5,118 nt of DNA from an uncultured Collinsella sp. (lineage in GTDB: Bacteria > Actinomycetota > Coriobacteriia > Coriobacteriales > Coriobacteriaceae). The stretch covers positions 1-5,118 of the forward strand of contig UQTN01000134.1 in assembly GCA_900543945.1 (NCBI GenBank). Direction: 5' to 3'. A program made the position numbers and the translations under genes. The notes beneath the pieces were generated by a model. It searched no databases and was not told the origin of the DNA. It saw only the letters and a list, made by a program, of their open reading frames with translations. Positions 1 through 5,118 of the stretch are shown piece after piece; positions within the stretch are counted from its first letter, which is position 1, and every line of letters begins with the position of its first letter.

Positions 1-1853
1 TAGTTCTCGGGCTTGCGATACTGGATGAGCGCGCGCTGCATGGCCTTCTCGTGCGGGTCGCGCGCTACATAGATCGGCTCCATGGTGCGCGGGTCCACGC
101 CGGTGTAGTACATGCAGGTCGACATGGTGGACGGGGTGGGGTAGAAGTCCTGCACCTGCTCGGGCATGTAGCCCATGTCGCGCACGGCTTCGGCAAGGTC
201 CACGGCTTCCTTCATCGTCGAGCCGGGGTGGCTCGAGATCAGATACGGCACTACGTACTGCTTGAGTCCGTATTCGCGGTTCAAGCGCTCAAATTTGCGA
301 CAGAACGCATCGTAGACGGCGCGGCTCGGCTTGCCCATCACGGAGAGCACCGCGTCGCTCACATGCTCGGGCGCCACGCGTAGCTGGCCCGAGACATGGT
401 GCTCCAGCAGCTCGCGCAAAAACTCGTCCGAGGCATCGGCCATGGTGTAGTCAAAACGGATGCCGCTGCGGACGAAGACCTTCTTGACGCCCGGCAGCTG
501 GCGCAGGTCGCGCAGCAGCTGCGTGTAGCCGCTCTCGTCGACCACCATGTTCTTGCACACGCTCGGCCATAGGCAGCGCTTGTTCTTGCACACGCCATGT
601 TTGAGCTGCTTGTCGCAGGCCGGGCGGCTAAAGTTGGCCGTCGGTCCGCCCACATCGTTGATGTAGCCCTTAAACTCGGGGTCGTGTGTGAGCAGCTCGG
701 CCTCGCGCATGATCGAGTCGTGGCTGCGCATCTGCAGCACGCGGCCCTGGTGGAAGGTCAGCGCGCAAAACGAGCACTCACCAAAGCACCCGCGGTTGGA
801 GCTGATGGAAAACTTGATCTCGGCAAAAGCCGGCACGCCGCCCGCTGCGTCGTAATCGGGATGCCAATCGCGTGCGTAGGGGAGTTCGGCCACCTCGTCC
901 ATCTCGTCGGTGGTAAGCGTCGCGGACGGCGGGTTCTGCACCACATAGACGCTGTTGGGGTAGGGTTCTACCAGGCGATGCCCGGTGATGGGGTCCATGT
1001 TCTGCTGCTGCACGTTAAAGCTGCGCGCGTAGTTGAGCTTATCGGCGGCAAGGTCGTCCCAGCTGGGCAGCAGGTCGTAGTCGTAGACCTCGTCGAGCGA
1101 GCTGGTGCGGTAGACGGTGCCGTTGATATAGGTGATCTGATCGATGGGCAGGCCCGCGTCGAGCGCATCGGCGATCTCGACGATCGCGTGCTCGCCCATG
1201 CCGTAGATGAGGATGTCGGCGCCCGAATCGAGCAGCACCGAGCGCTTGAGCTTATCCTGCCAGTAGTCGTAGTGGGCCAGGCGGCGCAGACTCGCCTCGA
1301 TGCCGCCGATGATGATGGGGGCGTCCTTGAACGTCTGGCGGATGAGGTTGCCGTAGACCGTGACGGCACGATTGGGGCGGTGCCCCTCCTCGCCACCGGG
1401 GGTATAGGCGTCGGTGTGGCGGCGGTGCTTGGTCACCGAATAGTGGTTGACCATGGAGTCCATGTTGCCGGCACTGACCAAAAAGCCCAGGCGCGGCTCG
1501 CCGAGCACCGTGATGCTGGCGGGGTCGGTCCAGTCGGGCTGGCAGATGATGCCCACTTTGTAGCCGTGCGCGTCGAGTACGCGGCTGACGATGGCCATAC
1601 CAAAGCTAGGGTGGTCCACGTAGGCGTCGCCGCAAATGTAGACAAAGTCGCACTGGCCCCAGCCGCGCGCATCCATGTCGGCGCGGCTGACGGGGAGGAA
1701 CTTATCGCGGCCCGGGCGCCAGGGACGGGCGGGCGCTGCCGGGGTATGAGTGGTGTGCCCACCCTGCGCCTTACCGCCGCGCTTTTGCTGCTGGCCCTGT
1801 TTGCCCTGCTGACTGCGCTGGTTATTCTGAGCGTGCTGAGGCTTTTTTGCCAC
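1..1853 (-). CDS. ygiQ: YgiQ-family radical SAM protein (UPF0313), C-terminus cut by window edge
   Basis: An open frame of 617 codons runs from a GTG at 1853 off the left edge, where the last visible residues are RKPEN. The start is chosen because GGGAGGG (1857-1863) lies just upstream, and conserved family sequence begins at residues 52-65 (FLPVSRADMDARGW). Residues 2-45 are a Gln/Lys/Gly-rich, probably disordered tail. GDAYVDHPSFGMAI and GGIEASLRRLAHYDYW are YgiQ N-domain signatures. The radical SAM motif CX3CX2C is C356, C360, C363 (RGCFGECSFC), expected to hold a [4Fe-4S] cluster that cleaves S-adenosylmethionine. A second set, C413-X8-C422-X4-C427-X5-C433, follows. PTPSTMSTCMYYTG lies near the visible C-terminal end. 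By comparison with E. coli YgiQ, as I recall it, perhaps 60-120 residues are missing. The substrate of the family is not known to me. It is divergent from the DUF1275 gene and I see no frame break. Family assignment is very secure. Confidence 0.95.
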   Translation of the reverse strand, partial: MAKKPQHAQNNQRSQQGKQGQQQKRGGKAQGGHTTHTPAAPARPWRPGRDKFLPVSRADMDARGWGQCDFVYICGDAYVDHPSFGMAIVSRVLDAHGYKVGIICQPDWTDPASITVLGEPRLGFLVSAGNMDSMVNHYSVTKHRRHTDAYTPGGEEGHRPNRAVTVYGNLIRQTFKDAPIIIGGIEASLRRLAHYDYWQDKLKRSVLLDSGADILIYGMGEHAIVEIADALDAGLPIDQITYINGTVYRTSSLDEVYDYDLLPSWDDLAADKLNYARSFNVQQQNMDPITGHRLVEPYPNSVYVVQNPPSATLTTDEMDEVAELPYARDWHPDYDAAGGVPAFAEIKFSISSNRGCFGECSFCALTFHQGRVLQMRSHDSIMREAELLTHDPEFKGYINDVGGPTANFSRPACDKQLKHGVCKNKRCLWPSVCKNMVVDESGYTQLLRDLRQLPGVKKVFVRSGIRFDYTMADASDEFLRELLEHHVSGQLRVAPEHVSDAVLSVMGKPSRAVYDAFCRKFERLNREYGLKQYVVPYLISSHPGSTMKEAVDLAEAVRDMGYMPEQVQDFYPTPSTMSTCMYYTGVDPRTMEPIYVARDPHEKAMQRALIQYRKPEN

Positions 1854-1884
1854 GATCCCTCCCGGTGTTTGTATGCTGCACGTA

Positions 1885-1925
1885 ATTGTAACCAGTCTTT
1901 TTGGGACGGGGCTAAAAAGACTGGT
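1885..1925 (-). promoter_or_regulatory. Perfect 12-bp inverted repeat beside a possible ygiQ -10 box
   Basis: ACCAGTCTTTTT (1891-1902) and AAAAAGACTGGT (1914-1925) are exact reverse complements around an 11-base spacer, GGGACGGGGCT. On the minus strand TACAAT (1890-1885) follows immediately and would give a transcript with a leader of roughly 25 bases before the ygiQ GTG. No good -35 is seen at 16-18 bp, because that position falls within the repeat. No T-run follows on either strand, so a classical terminator is unlikely. An operator, or a small dispersed repeat, is inferred. The remaining intergenic stretch to 2106 holds the SD of the DUF1275 gene; I find no convincing plus-strand promoter in it. 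Confidence 0.5.
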
Positions 1926-2106
1926 GGAGTACATGGGCTGGCGAATCGGCGTGTCGATGCGGGTGCCGTTTGTTTCCAGACTGTGTATCCCCGTGTCGAA
2001 GGGGCCGTCTCGCGCGCACGCCATGTTGTCAATGGGTTACAGTATGAACGGCGGCTATGTTTCCGCCAACGCACGAGAGGGTCGTCAACAAGGAGGATGC
2101 ACGACG

Positions 2107-2826
2107 ATGCAGCGTGCCAAACAGATATCGGAGTCCATCGAACTGGGCATTATCCTGGCGCTCGCCGGCGGCTTTATGGATGTGTATTCGTACATTGGGC
2201 GCGACCATGTTTTCGCAAACGCGCAGACGGGCAACATCCTGCTTGTGGGCGTGAGCATCTCGGAGGGCAATTGGGCACTTGCGGGGCGCTACTTCTTCCC
2301 CGTGGTGTCGTTTGCCGTGGGCATTATGCTTGCCGACCTGGTACACGAACGGTTTGGCAGCGTGATTCACTGGCGCCAAGTGACGGTGTTCTTTGAAGCC
2401 GTCATCTTGCTGGGCGTGAGCTTTATCCCCGGTGGCGGTTACAACCTGCTCGCCAACTGCCTCACTTCGTTTGCCTGCGGCATGCAGGTCGAGAGCTTCC
2501 GCAAGATCCACGGTCACGGCATCGCTACGACCATGTGCATCGGCAACTTGCGCAACGCGCTGCAAAACGTGGACGATTACATCATCACCCACAGGCGCGG
2601 CTTTTTGGAAAACGGCCTGCTGTACTTTGGCGTGATCTTTACCTTTGTGTTTGGCGCCGTGTTGGGCAACTGGTGTATTGAGCGCATGGGCCTGCACGCC
2701 ATCGTCGTGGCGAGCTTGCTGCTGTTTGTCGCGTTTGCCATCATGTTCATCGACCGCGAGCGCGACTTGCACAGGAAATGGGCCCGCATCGTAGCTGACT
2801 GGCAGACCACGAGTCTTAAGCGCTAA
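2107..2826 (+). CDS. DUF1275 (YoaK-like) membrane protein
   Basis: This 239-residue integral membrane protein belongs to the DUF1275/YoaK family. The N-terminal stretch GGFMDVYSYI (21-30) followed by VFANAQTGNILLVGV (35-49) is the family hallmark, and ATTMCIGNLRNAL (140-152) matches the second conserved block. Hydrophobic segments lie near residues 11-30, 60-79, 92-108, 111-129, 170-190 and 197-215, with a shorter one at 42-52, so about six or seven spans. A basic tail follows (RERDLHRKWAR). The start is ATG 2107, led by AGGAGG at 2091-2096 with a 10-base gap. The frame stays open upstream to 1873, but that part has no family similarity and crosses the inverted repeat, so it is rejected. The ATG at 2097 is out of frame. 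Transport has been suggested for the family, but I know of no established substrate. A hairpin terminator starts 8 bases after the stop. Confidence 0.93.
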   Translation: MQRAKQISESIELGIILALAGGFMDVYSYIGRDHVFANAQTGNILLVGVSISEGNWALAGRYFFPVVSFAVGIMLADLVHERFGSVIHWRQVTVFFEAVILLGVSFIPGGGYNLLANCLTSFACGMQVESFRKIHGHGIATTMCIGNLRNALQNVDDYIITHRRGFLENGLLYFGVIFTFVFGAVLGNWCIERMGLHAIVVASLLLFVAFAIMFIDRERDLHRKWARIVADWQTTSLKR

Positions 2827-2833
2827 GGTGCAT

Positions 2834-2899
2834 GTTCGTAACAACATTCAGGGCCAGAAAAACTATCTAGCTCCTGAATGTTGTTACGAACTGCTTTTT
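2834..2899 (+). terminator. Rho-independent terminator with perfect 19-bp stem
   Basis: GTTCGTAACAACATTCAGG (2834-2852) pairs perfectly with 2873-2891 across a 20-base loop. TGC and then five T's (2895-2899) follow on the plus strand. It lies 8 bases after the DUF1275 stop and ends 6 bases before the last base of the convergent minus-strand gene. The T-run supports termination of the plus-strand transcript. On the minus strand the hairpin follows that gene's stop but lacks a T-run, so its effect there is less certain. The stem is longer and less GC-rich than a usual terminator. Confidence 0.8.
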
Positions 2900-2904
2900 G
2901 CGAT

Positions 2905-3444
2905 TTATTCGAGATGCTCTTCAATCCGAGCCCTAAGAAGGGCAATGGCTGTAGGTATTCCAATTGCGGCGGCTAATTCGGCTTTATCCAAAACCTGTAT
3001 GCTAAAGCACGATTGTTTATCACATTGAAGGACGATAACTGAAGATAGCTTCACTTCCTGTTGGCTGAATATATCGTAATCTCCAAATAGGAAGTTACCT
3101 TTTATTGCGTAATTCGGTATGTTCGTTACGCACTTCATCTCAAGTCTGTTTAGACCATAATCGAACACCGCAACTTCCTTGTGTTCGATTATGAGCGCAA
3201 CCCTGGGCATGTTGCTAAAGCCACCGTCGACGACAGTGAAGAGTTTTTCATTCGCATCGTCATAAACGGTATATTTAAGACTCGATAGCTGTCCTAGTGG
3301 ACCCGTGAACCCATGTCTTTTGATGTTGAGGTTGTCTCCCGCTGGGTTGATGAGAGCCAGAGTATGCGGATAAGGATTACCTTCAATTGAGATTCGATAT
3401 TCGTTTGTAGCCGTCTTGCTCGATTTAGGACCAGTAGCCATCAC
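2905..3444 (-). CDS. LURP-one-related (LOR/Tubby-like fold) family protein, probable
   Basis: The protein is 179 residues from GTG 3444, or 178 from the adjacent ATG 3441. GAGGCGAT (minus strand, 3457-3450) resembles an SD and spaces slightly better to the GTG; the two starts differ by one residue. There is no signal peptide. The chain reads as short beta strands: YTVYD (58-62), KLFTVVDG (67-74), RVALIIEHKEVAVFDY (81-96), NYAIKGNFLFGDYDIF (111-126) and FSIQVLD (147-153). A hydrophobic C-terminal helix follows (about 155-172). The order Y-x-I-x-G-x-F-x-x-x-D-Y-x-I and then a terminal hydrophobic helix is what I expect of the LOR barrel (PF04525-like). This is pattern recognition, not a search result. 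Bacterial members have no settled function known to me; a membrane or lipid role is only an analogy with scramblases and Tubby. The gene is visibly AT-richer than its neighbours and has its own promoter and convergent terminator, suggesting an accessory gene. Coding confidence is high; family confidence is moderate. Confidence 0.8.
   Translation of the reverse strand: MMATGPKSSKTATNEYRISIEGNPYPHTLALINPAGDNLNIKRHGFTGPLGQLSSLKYTVYDDANEKLFTVVDGGFSNMPRVALIIEHKEVAVFDYGLNRLEMKCVTNIPNYAIKGNFLFGDYDIFSQQEVKLSSVIVLQCDKQSCFSIQVLDKAELAAAIGIPTAIALLRARIEEHLE
3156..3193. repeat. Perfect 13-bp inverted repeat inside the LOR-like gene
   Basis: CATAATCGAACAC (3156-3168) and GTGTTCGATTATG (3181-3193) are exact reverse complements around 12 bases. 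In the minus-strand gene they encode the matching segments IIEH and VFDY on either side of KEVA, so the mRNA would form a strong mid-gene hairpin. A weaker pair, TGCGTAA (3106-3112) and TTACGCA (3126-3132), lies 24 bases away. Confidence 0.75.
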
Positions 3445-3500
3445 GCGTCATCGCCTCGATCGAATTGGAACCGTCTTCTACTTCGTGCGGAGAATTGCGC

Positions 3501-3535
3501 TGTACGTTGCGGTACATGCAGCTGCAATAACCGCA
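3501..3535. repeat. Symmetric interrupted palindrome in the leader of the LOR-like gene
   Basis: TGCGGT (3508-3513), the 10-bp palindrome TGCAGCTGCA (3517-3526) and ACCGCA (3530-3535) share one axis at 3521.5, with 3-base spacers on both sides. Thus 22 of 28 positions are symmetric. TGTAC (3501-3505) and GTACA (3512-3516) form an overlapping second dyad. A related TGCATGCA palindrome lies at 3572-3579. All lie between the predicted minus-strand transcription start (about 3586) and the gene start. The central palindrome leaves no loop, so a DNA site for a dimeric regulator is more likely than an RNA hairpin. No known regulator motif is recognised. Confidence 0.55.
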
Positions 3536-3592
3536 TGGGCAATTTCTAACAAAATGAATGACGCTATTTGCTGCATGCATTTTATTTACTAT

Positions 3593-3621
3593 AAAGTATC
3601 CTTTTATAAACGTATTGTCAA
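3593..3621 (-). promoter_or_regulatory. Sigma-70-type promoter for the LOR-like gene
   Basis: On the minus strand a perfect -35 box TTGACA (3621-3616) is followed by a 17-base spacer and TACTTT (3598-3593), which matches four of six consensus -10 positions. The surrounding DNA is AT-rich. Transcription would begin near 3586, giving a leader of about 140 bases before the start codon at 3444. Orientation and spacing fit this gene only. Confidence 0.7.
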
Positions 3622-3687
3622 ACATATATTGCTAAAACAGAAACAATTTATAGACTGAGTTGGTCGTATTCTTTGGGCGATTGCTCC

Positions 3688-3693
3688 TATAAT
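3688..3693 (+). promoter_or_regulatory. Candidate -10 box of the fucO promoter
   Basis: A perfect TATAAT lies at 3688-3693. The 17-bp-spaced -35 position reads CGTATT, a poor match, and there is no TG extension, so a promoter here would be weak or activator-dependent. The transcript would start near 3700 and have a leader of about 155 bases before fucO. The 412-base intergenic region 3445-3856 therefore fires in both directions from its centre. Confidence 0.5.
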
Positions 3694-3739
3694 CTAGCCT
3701 TCGCTGCTGTCGGGAGGGAAGGACTGGGGCTCCGTTATT

Positions 3740-3799
3740 ATGTTGAAACGCTTTAACACTTTTGACGTTCTCACGCGTTTTTTGTTTCAAAAGCGTTAG
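3740..3799 (+). promoter_or_regulatory. Structured fucO leader with competing pairings and a 19-codon ORF
   Basis: Several short complementary segments compete here. AACGCTTT (3747-3754) can pair with AAAGCGTT (3790-3797); TTGAAAC (3743-3749) with GTTTCAA (3784-3790); CTTTTGA (3759-3765) with TCAAAAG (3787-3793). AAACGC (3746-3751) can instead pair with GCGTTT (3775-3780), whose right arm runs into the six T's at 3778-3783. The same bases encode a short frame from ATG 3740 to TAG 3799, MLKRFNTFDVLTRFLFQKR. Its only SD-like sequence (about 3712-3722) is 17 bases away, so translation is doubtful. An attenuator-like switch, or paired DNA operators, are both possible. Confidence 0.35.
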
Positions 3800-3814
3800 G
3801 ATGGAACTTGCAGC

Positions 3815-3837
3815 GCGGGGCGTAATGGGTGCCCCGC
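3815..3837 (+). repeat. GC-rich hairpin just upstream of the fucO SD
   Basis: GCGGGGC (3815-3821) and GCCCCGC (3831-3837) form a perfect 7-bp stem with a 9-base loop. It ends 7 bases before the SD GGGAGG (3845-3850). No T-run follows, so it is not a terminator. It may shield or stabilise the 5' end of the fucO message; this is inferred from position only. Confidence 0.5.
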
Positions 3838-3856
3838 ACACGATGGGAGGCTATCA

Positions 3857-5023
3857 ATGGCTAATCGTTTCGTTCTCAACACCATTTCTTATCATGGTTC
3901 CGGCGCCATCAAGGAGATCCCCGGCGAGCTCCAGCGTCGCGGCTACAAGAAGATCTTCGTCTGCTCCGACCCCGATCTGGTCAAGTTTGGTGTTACCGCT
4001 AAGGTGACCGACGAGCTCGACGCTGCCGGCATCGCTTGGAGCCTCTACTCCGAGATTAAGCCCAACCCCACCATCCAGAACGTCAAGGACGGCGTCGAGG
4101 CCTTCAAGGCCGCCGAGGCTGACGCTATCGTGACCATCGGTGGCGGCTCCTCCATGGACACCGCCAAGGCCATTGGCATCATCATCAACAACCCCGAGTT
4201 CGCCGATGTCCGTAGCCTCGAGGGCGTTGCTCCCACCAAGAACCACGCCGTGTTCACCATCGCCGTGCCGACGACCGCCGGTACCGCTGCCGAGGTGACC
4301 ATCAACTACGTCATCACCGACCCCGAGAAGGTCCGCAAGTTCGTGTGCGTCGACACCAACGACGCCCCCGAGGTCGCCGTCGTCGACCCCGACATGATGG
4401 CTTCCATGCCTGCCGGCCTGACCGCTTCCACCGGCATGGACGCTCTGACCCACGCCATCGAGGGCTACACCACCAAGGGCGCTTGGGAGCTTTCCGATAT
4501 GTTCCACTTTGAGGCCATTAAGCTGATCAGCGAGAACCTGCGCGACTCCGTTGCCGAGGCCAAGTCCGGCCAGCCCGGCTCCGGCCGTGAGGGCATGGCT
4601 CTTGGTCAGTATGTCGCCGGCATGGGCTTCTCCAACGTTGGCCTGGGTATCGACCACGCCATGGCTCACACCCTGTCCGCTCACTACGACACCCCGCACG
4701 GCGTCGCTTGCGCCATGCTGCTGCCGATCGCCATGGAGTTCAACAAGCCGGTTTGCGCCGAGCGCCTGGCCAAGGTTGCCGTCGCCATGGGCGTTGACAC
4801 CTCGGGCATGAGCACCGACGAGGCTGCCGACGCCGCTATCGCCGCCGTTAAGCAGCTTTCCGCCGACGTGAACATCCCGCACGTCTGCGAGGCCATGAAG
4901 GCTGACGAGATCGAGGTCCTGGCCAAGGACGCCATGGCCGACGCCTGCTTCCCGGGTAACCCGCGCGAGGCGACGCTCGACGACGTCATCGAGCTCTTCA
5001 AGAAGATCTGCCCGGCTGCCTAA
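3857..5023 (+). CDS. fucO: Lactaldehyde reductase (1,2-propanediol oxidoreductase), iron-dependent alcohol dehydrogenase
   Basis: This cytoplasmic NAD-dependent enzyme reduces lactaldehyde, formed by the aldolase step of fucose or rhamnose breakdown, to 1,2-propanediol and regenerates NAD+. At 388 residues it is close to E. coli FucO, and long stretches look the same as I recall that protein: NNPEFADVRSLEG, PTTAGTAAEVTINYVITD, ALGQYVAGMGFSNVGLG and GNPREATL. The N-terminal Rossmann-type domain has IGGGSSMD (94-101) for the dinucleotide. Metal ligands are all present: D195 and H199 (GMDALTHAIEGY), H267 and H281 (DHAMAHTLSAHYDTPHG), with H271 between them. The start is ATG 3857, six bases after GGGAGG (3845-3850). 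Lysine codons appear to be almost all AAG, and C/G-ending codons dominate, as in highly expressed genes. No other fucose or rhamnose genes are in view, so broader alcohol substrates cannot be excluded. A GC-rich hairpin follows. Confidence 0.93.
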   Translation: MANRFVLNTISYHGSGAIKEIPGELQRRGYKKIFVCSDPDLVKFGVTAKVTDELDAAGIAWSLYSEIKPNPTIQNVKDGVEAFKAAEADAIVTIGGGSSMDTAKAIGIIINNPEFADVRSLEGVAPTKNHAVFTIAVPTTAGTAAEVTINYVITDPEKVRKFVCVDTNDAPEVAVVDPDMMASMPAGLTASTGMDALTHAIEGYTTKGAWELSDMFHFEAIKLISENLRDSVAEAKSGQPGSGREGMALGQYVAGMGFSNVGLGIDHAMAHTLSAHYDTPHGVACAMLLPIAMEFNKPVCAERLAKVAVAMGVDTSGMSTDEAADAAIAAVKQLSADVNIPHVCEAMKADEIEVLAKDAMADACFPGNPREATLDDVIELFKKICPAA

Positions 5024-5076
5024 CTTGGTTCGGCGGGCCCCTGCCCGTTAGCCCCACAATCGTCCTCGGACATGTC

Positions 5077-5115
5077 GGAAGCCCCCGCTGCGCACTTCGT
5101 GCGGCGGGGGCTTCC
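5077..5115 (+). terminator. GC-rich hairpin downstream of fucO, probable terminator
   Basis: GGAAGCCCCCGC (5077-5088) pairs perfectly with GCGGGGGCTTCC (5104-5115). Within it CGCAC (5091-5095) pairs with GTGCG (5099-5103) around a TTC loop, leaving a two-base bulge. It lies 53 bases after the fucO stop. The window ends three bases later (TCC), so no T-run can be seen. The very stable stem and its position still favour a terminator. Confidence 0.65.
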
Positions 5116-5118
5116 TCC

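Noticed and set aside
1873..2106. N-terminal extension of the DUF1275 protein to ATG 1873
   Set aside because: The added 78 residues lack family similarity and an SD and start inside the divergent promoter region; AGGAGG before ATG 2107 is decisive.
597..2396. Plus-strand open frame of 599 codons opposite ygiQ
   Set aside because: It is antisense to an unmistakable radical SAM gene, crosses the intergenic dyad and enters the DUF1275 gene out of frame; it has no SD and no recognisable domain.
2029..2847. Minus-strand open frame of 272 codons opposite the DUF1275 gene
   Set aside because: The plus strand encodes conserved DUF1275 motifs with a strong SD; the antisense product shows no domain features.
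3416..3658. Plus-strand 80-codon frame in the divergent control region
   Set aside because: It overlaps the start of the LOR-like gene and runs through its promoter; no SD, and the composition simply reflects AT-rich DNA.
3743..3757. Catabolite-response (CcpA cre) site, suggested by TTGAAACGCTTTAACA
   Set aside because: The central CG is displaced by one base relative to the cre consensus, so the flanking positions cannot be matched together.
2834..3797. Transposon or insertion-sequence boundaries around the LOR-like gene
   Set aside because: The 19-bp inverted repeat is a local hairpin, no matching end is found near 3650-3850, no target duplication is visible, and no transposase or integrase is encoded.
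3854..4882. Minus-strand open frame of 342 codons opposite fucO
   Set aside because: Its Gly/Val/Asp/His-rich composition is the expected mirror of C/G-ending codons in fucO; there is no recognisable fold.

Overview
The window carries four protein-coding genes from a moderately GC-rich bacterium. Gene content and codon style (GGC/ATC/AAG/GAG-rich, with compact SD-led genes) fit a gut anaerobe. A Coriobacteriia-type actinobacterium such as Collinsella is my best guess, but this is inferred from general style and not from a marker gene.

Layout. (1) Positions 1-1853, minus strand: most of a YgiQ-family radical SAM protein, running off the left edge. (2) 1854-2106: a divergent intergenic region with a perfect 12-bp inverted repeat next to a possible ygiQ -10 box. 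(3) 2107-2826, plus strand: a 239-residue DUF1275 (YoaK-like) membrane protein with a strong SD. (4) 2834-2899: a perfect 19-bp-stem hairpin followed by five T's, acting as terminator between two convergent genes. (5) 2905-3444, minus strand: a small protein resembling the LURP-one-related (LOR/Tubby-like) fold. It lies in a visibly AT-richer segment and contains a perfect 13-bp inverted repeat inside its coding sequence. (6) 3445-3856: a divergent control region with a consensus-like minus-strand promoter, a symmetric interrupted palindrome, a TATAAT box facing right and a leader with mutually exclusive pairings. (7) 3857-5023, plus strand: FucO-type lactaldehyde reductase (group III iron-dependent alcohol dehydrogenase), complete, followed by a GC-rich hairpin at the right edge.

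The four genes do not form an evident pathway. The clearest metabolic statement is that fucO lets the cell reduce lactaldehyde (from fucose or rhamnose breakdown) to 1,2-propanediol and reoxidise NADH; its codon choice suggests high expression. The other three have no firmly known physiological role.

I see no mobile-element genes, tRNA, rRNA or CRISPR array. No undescribed multi-gene system can be supported. The parts least explained by standard annotation are the AT-rich LOR-gene segment with its unusual density of perfect dyads, and the structured fucO leader.
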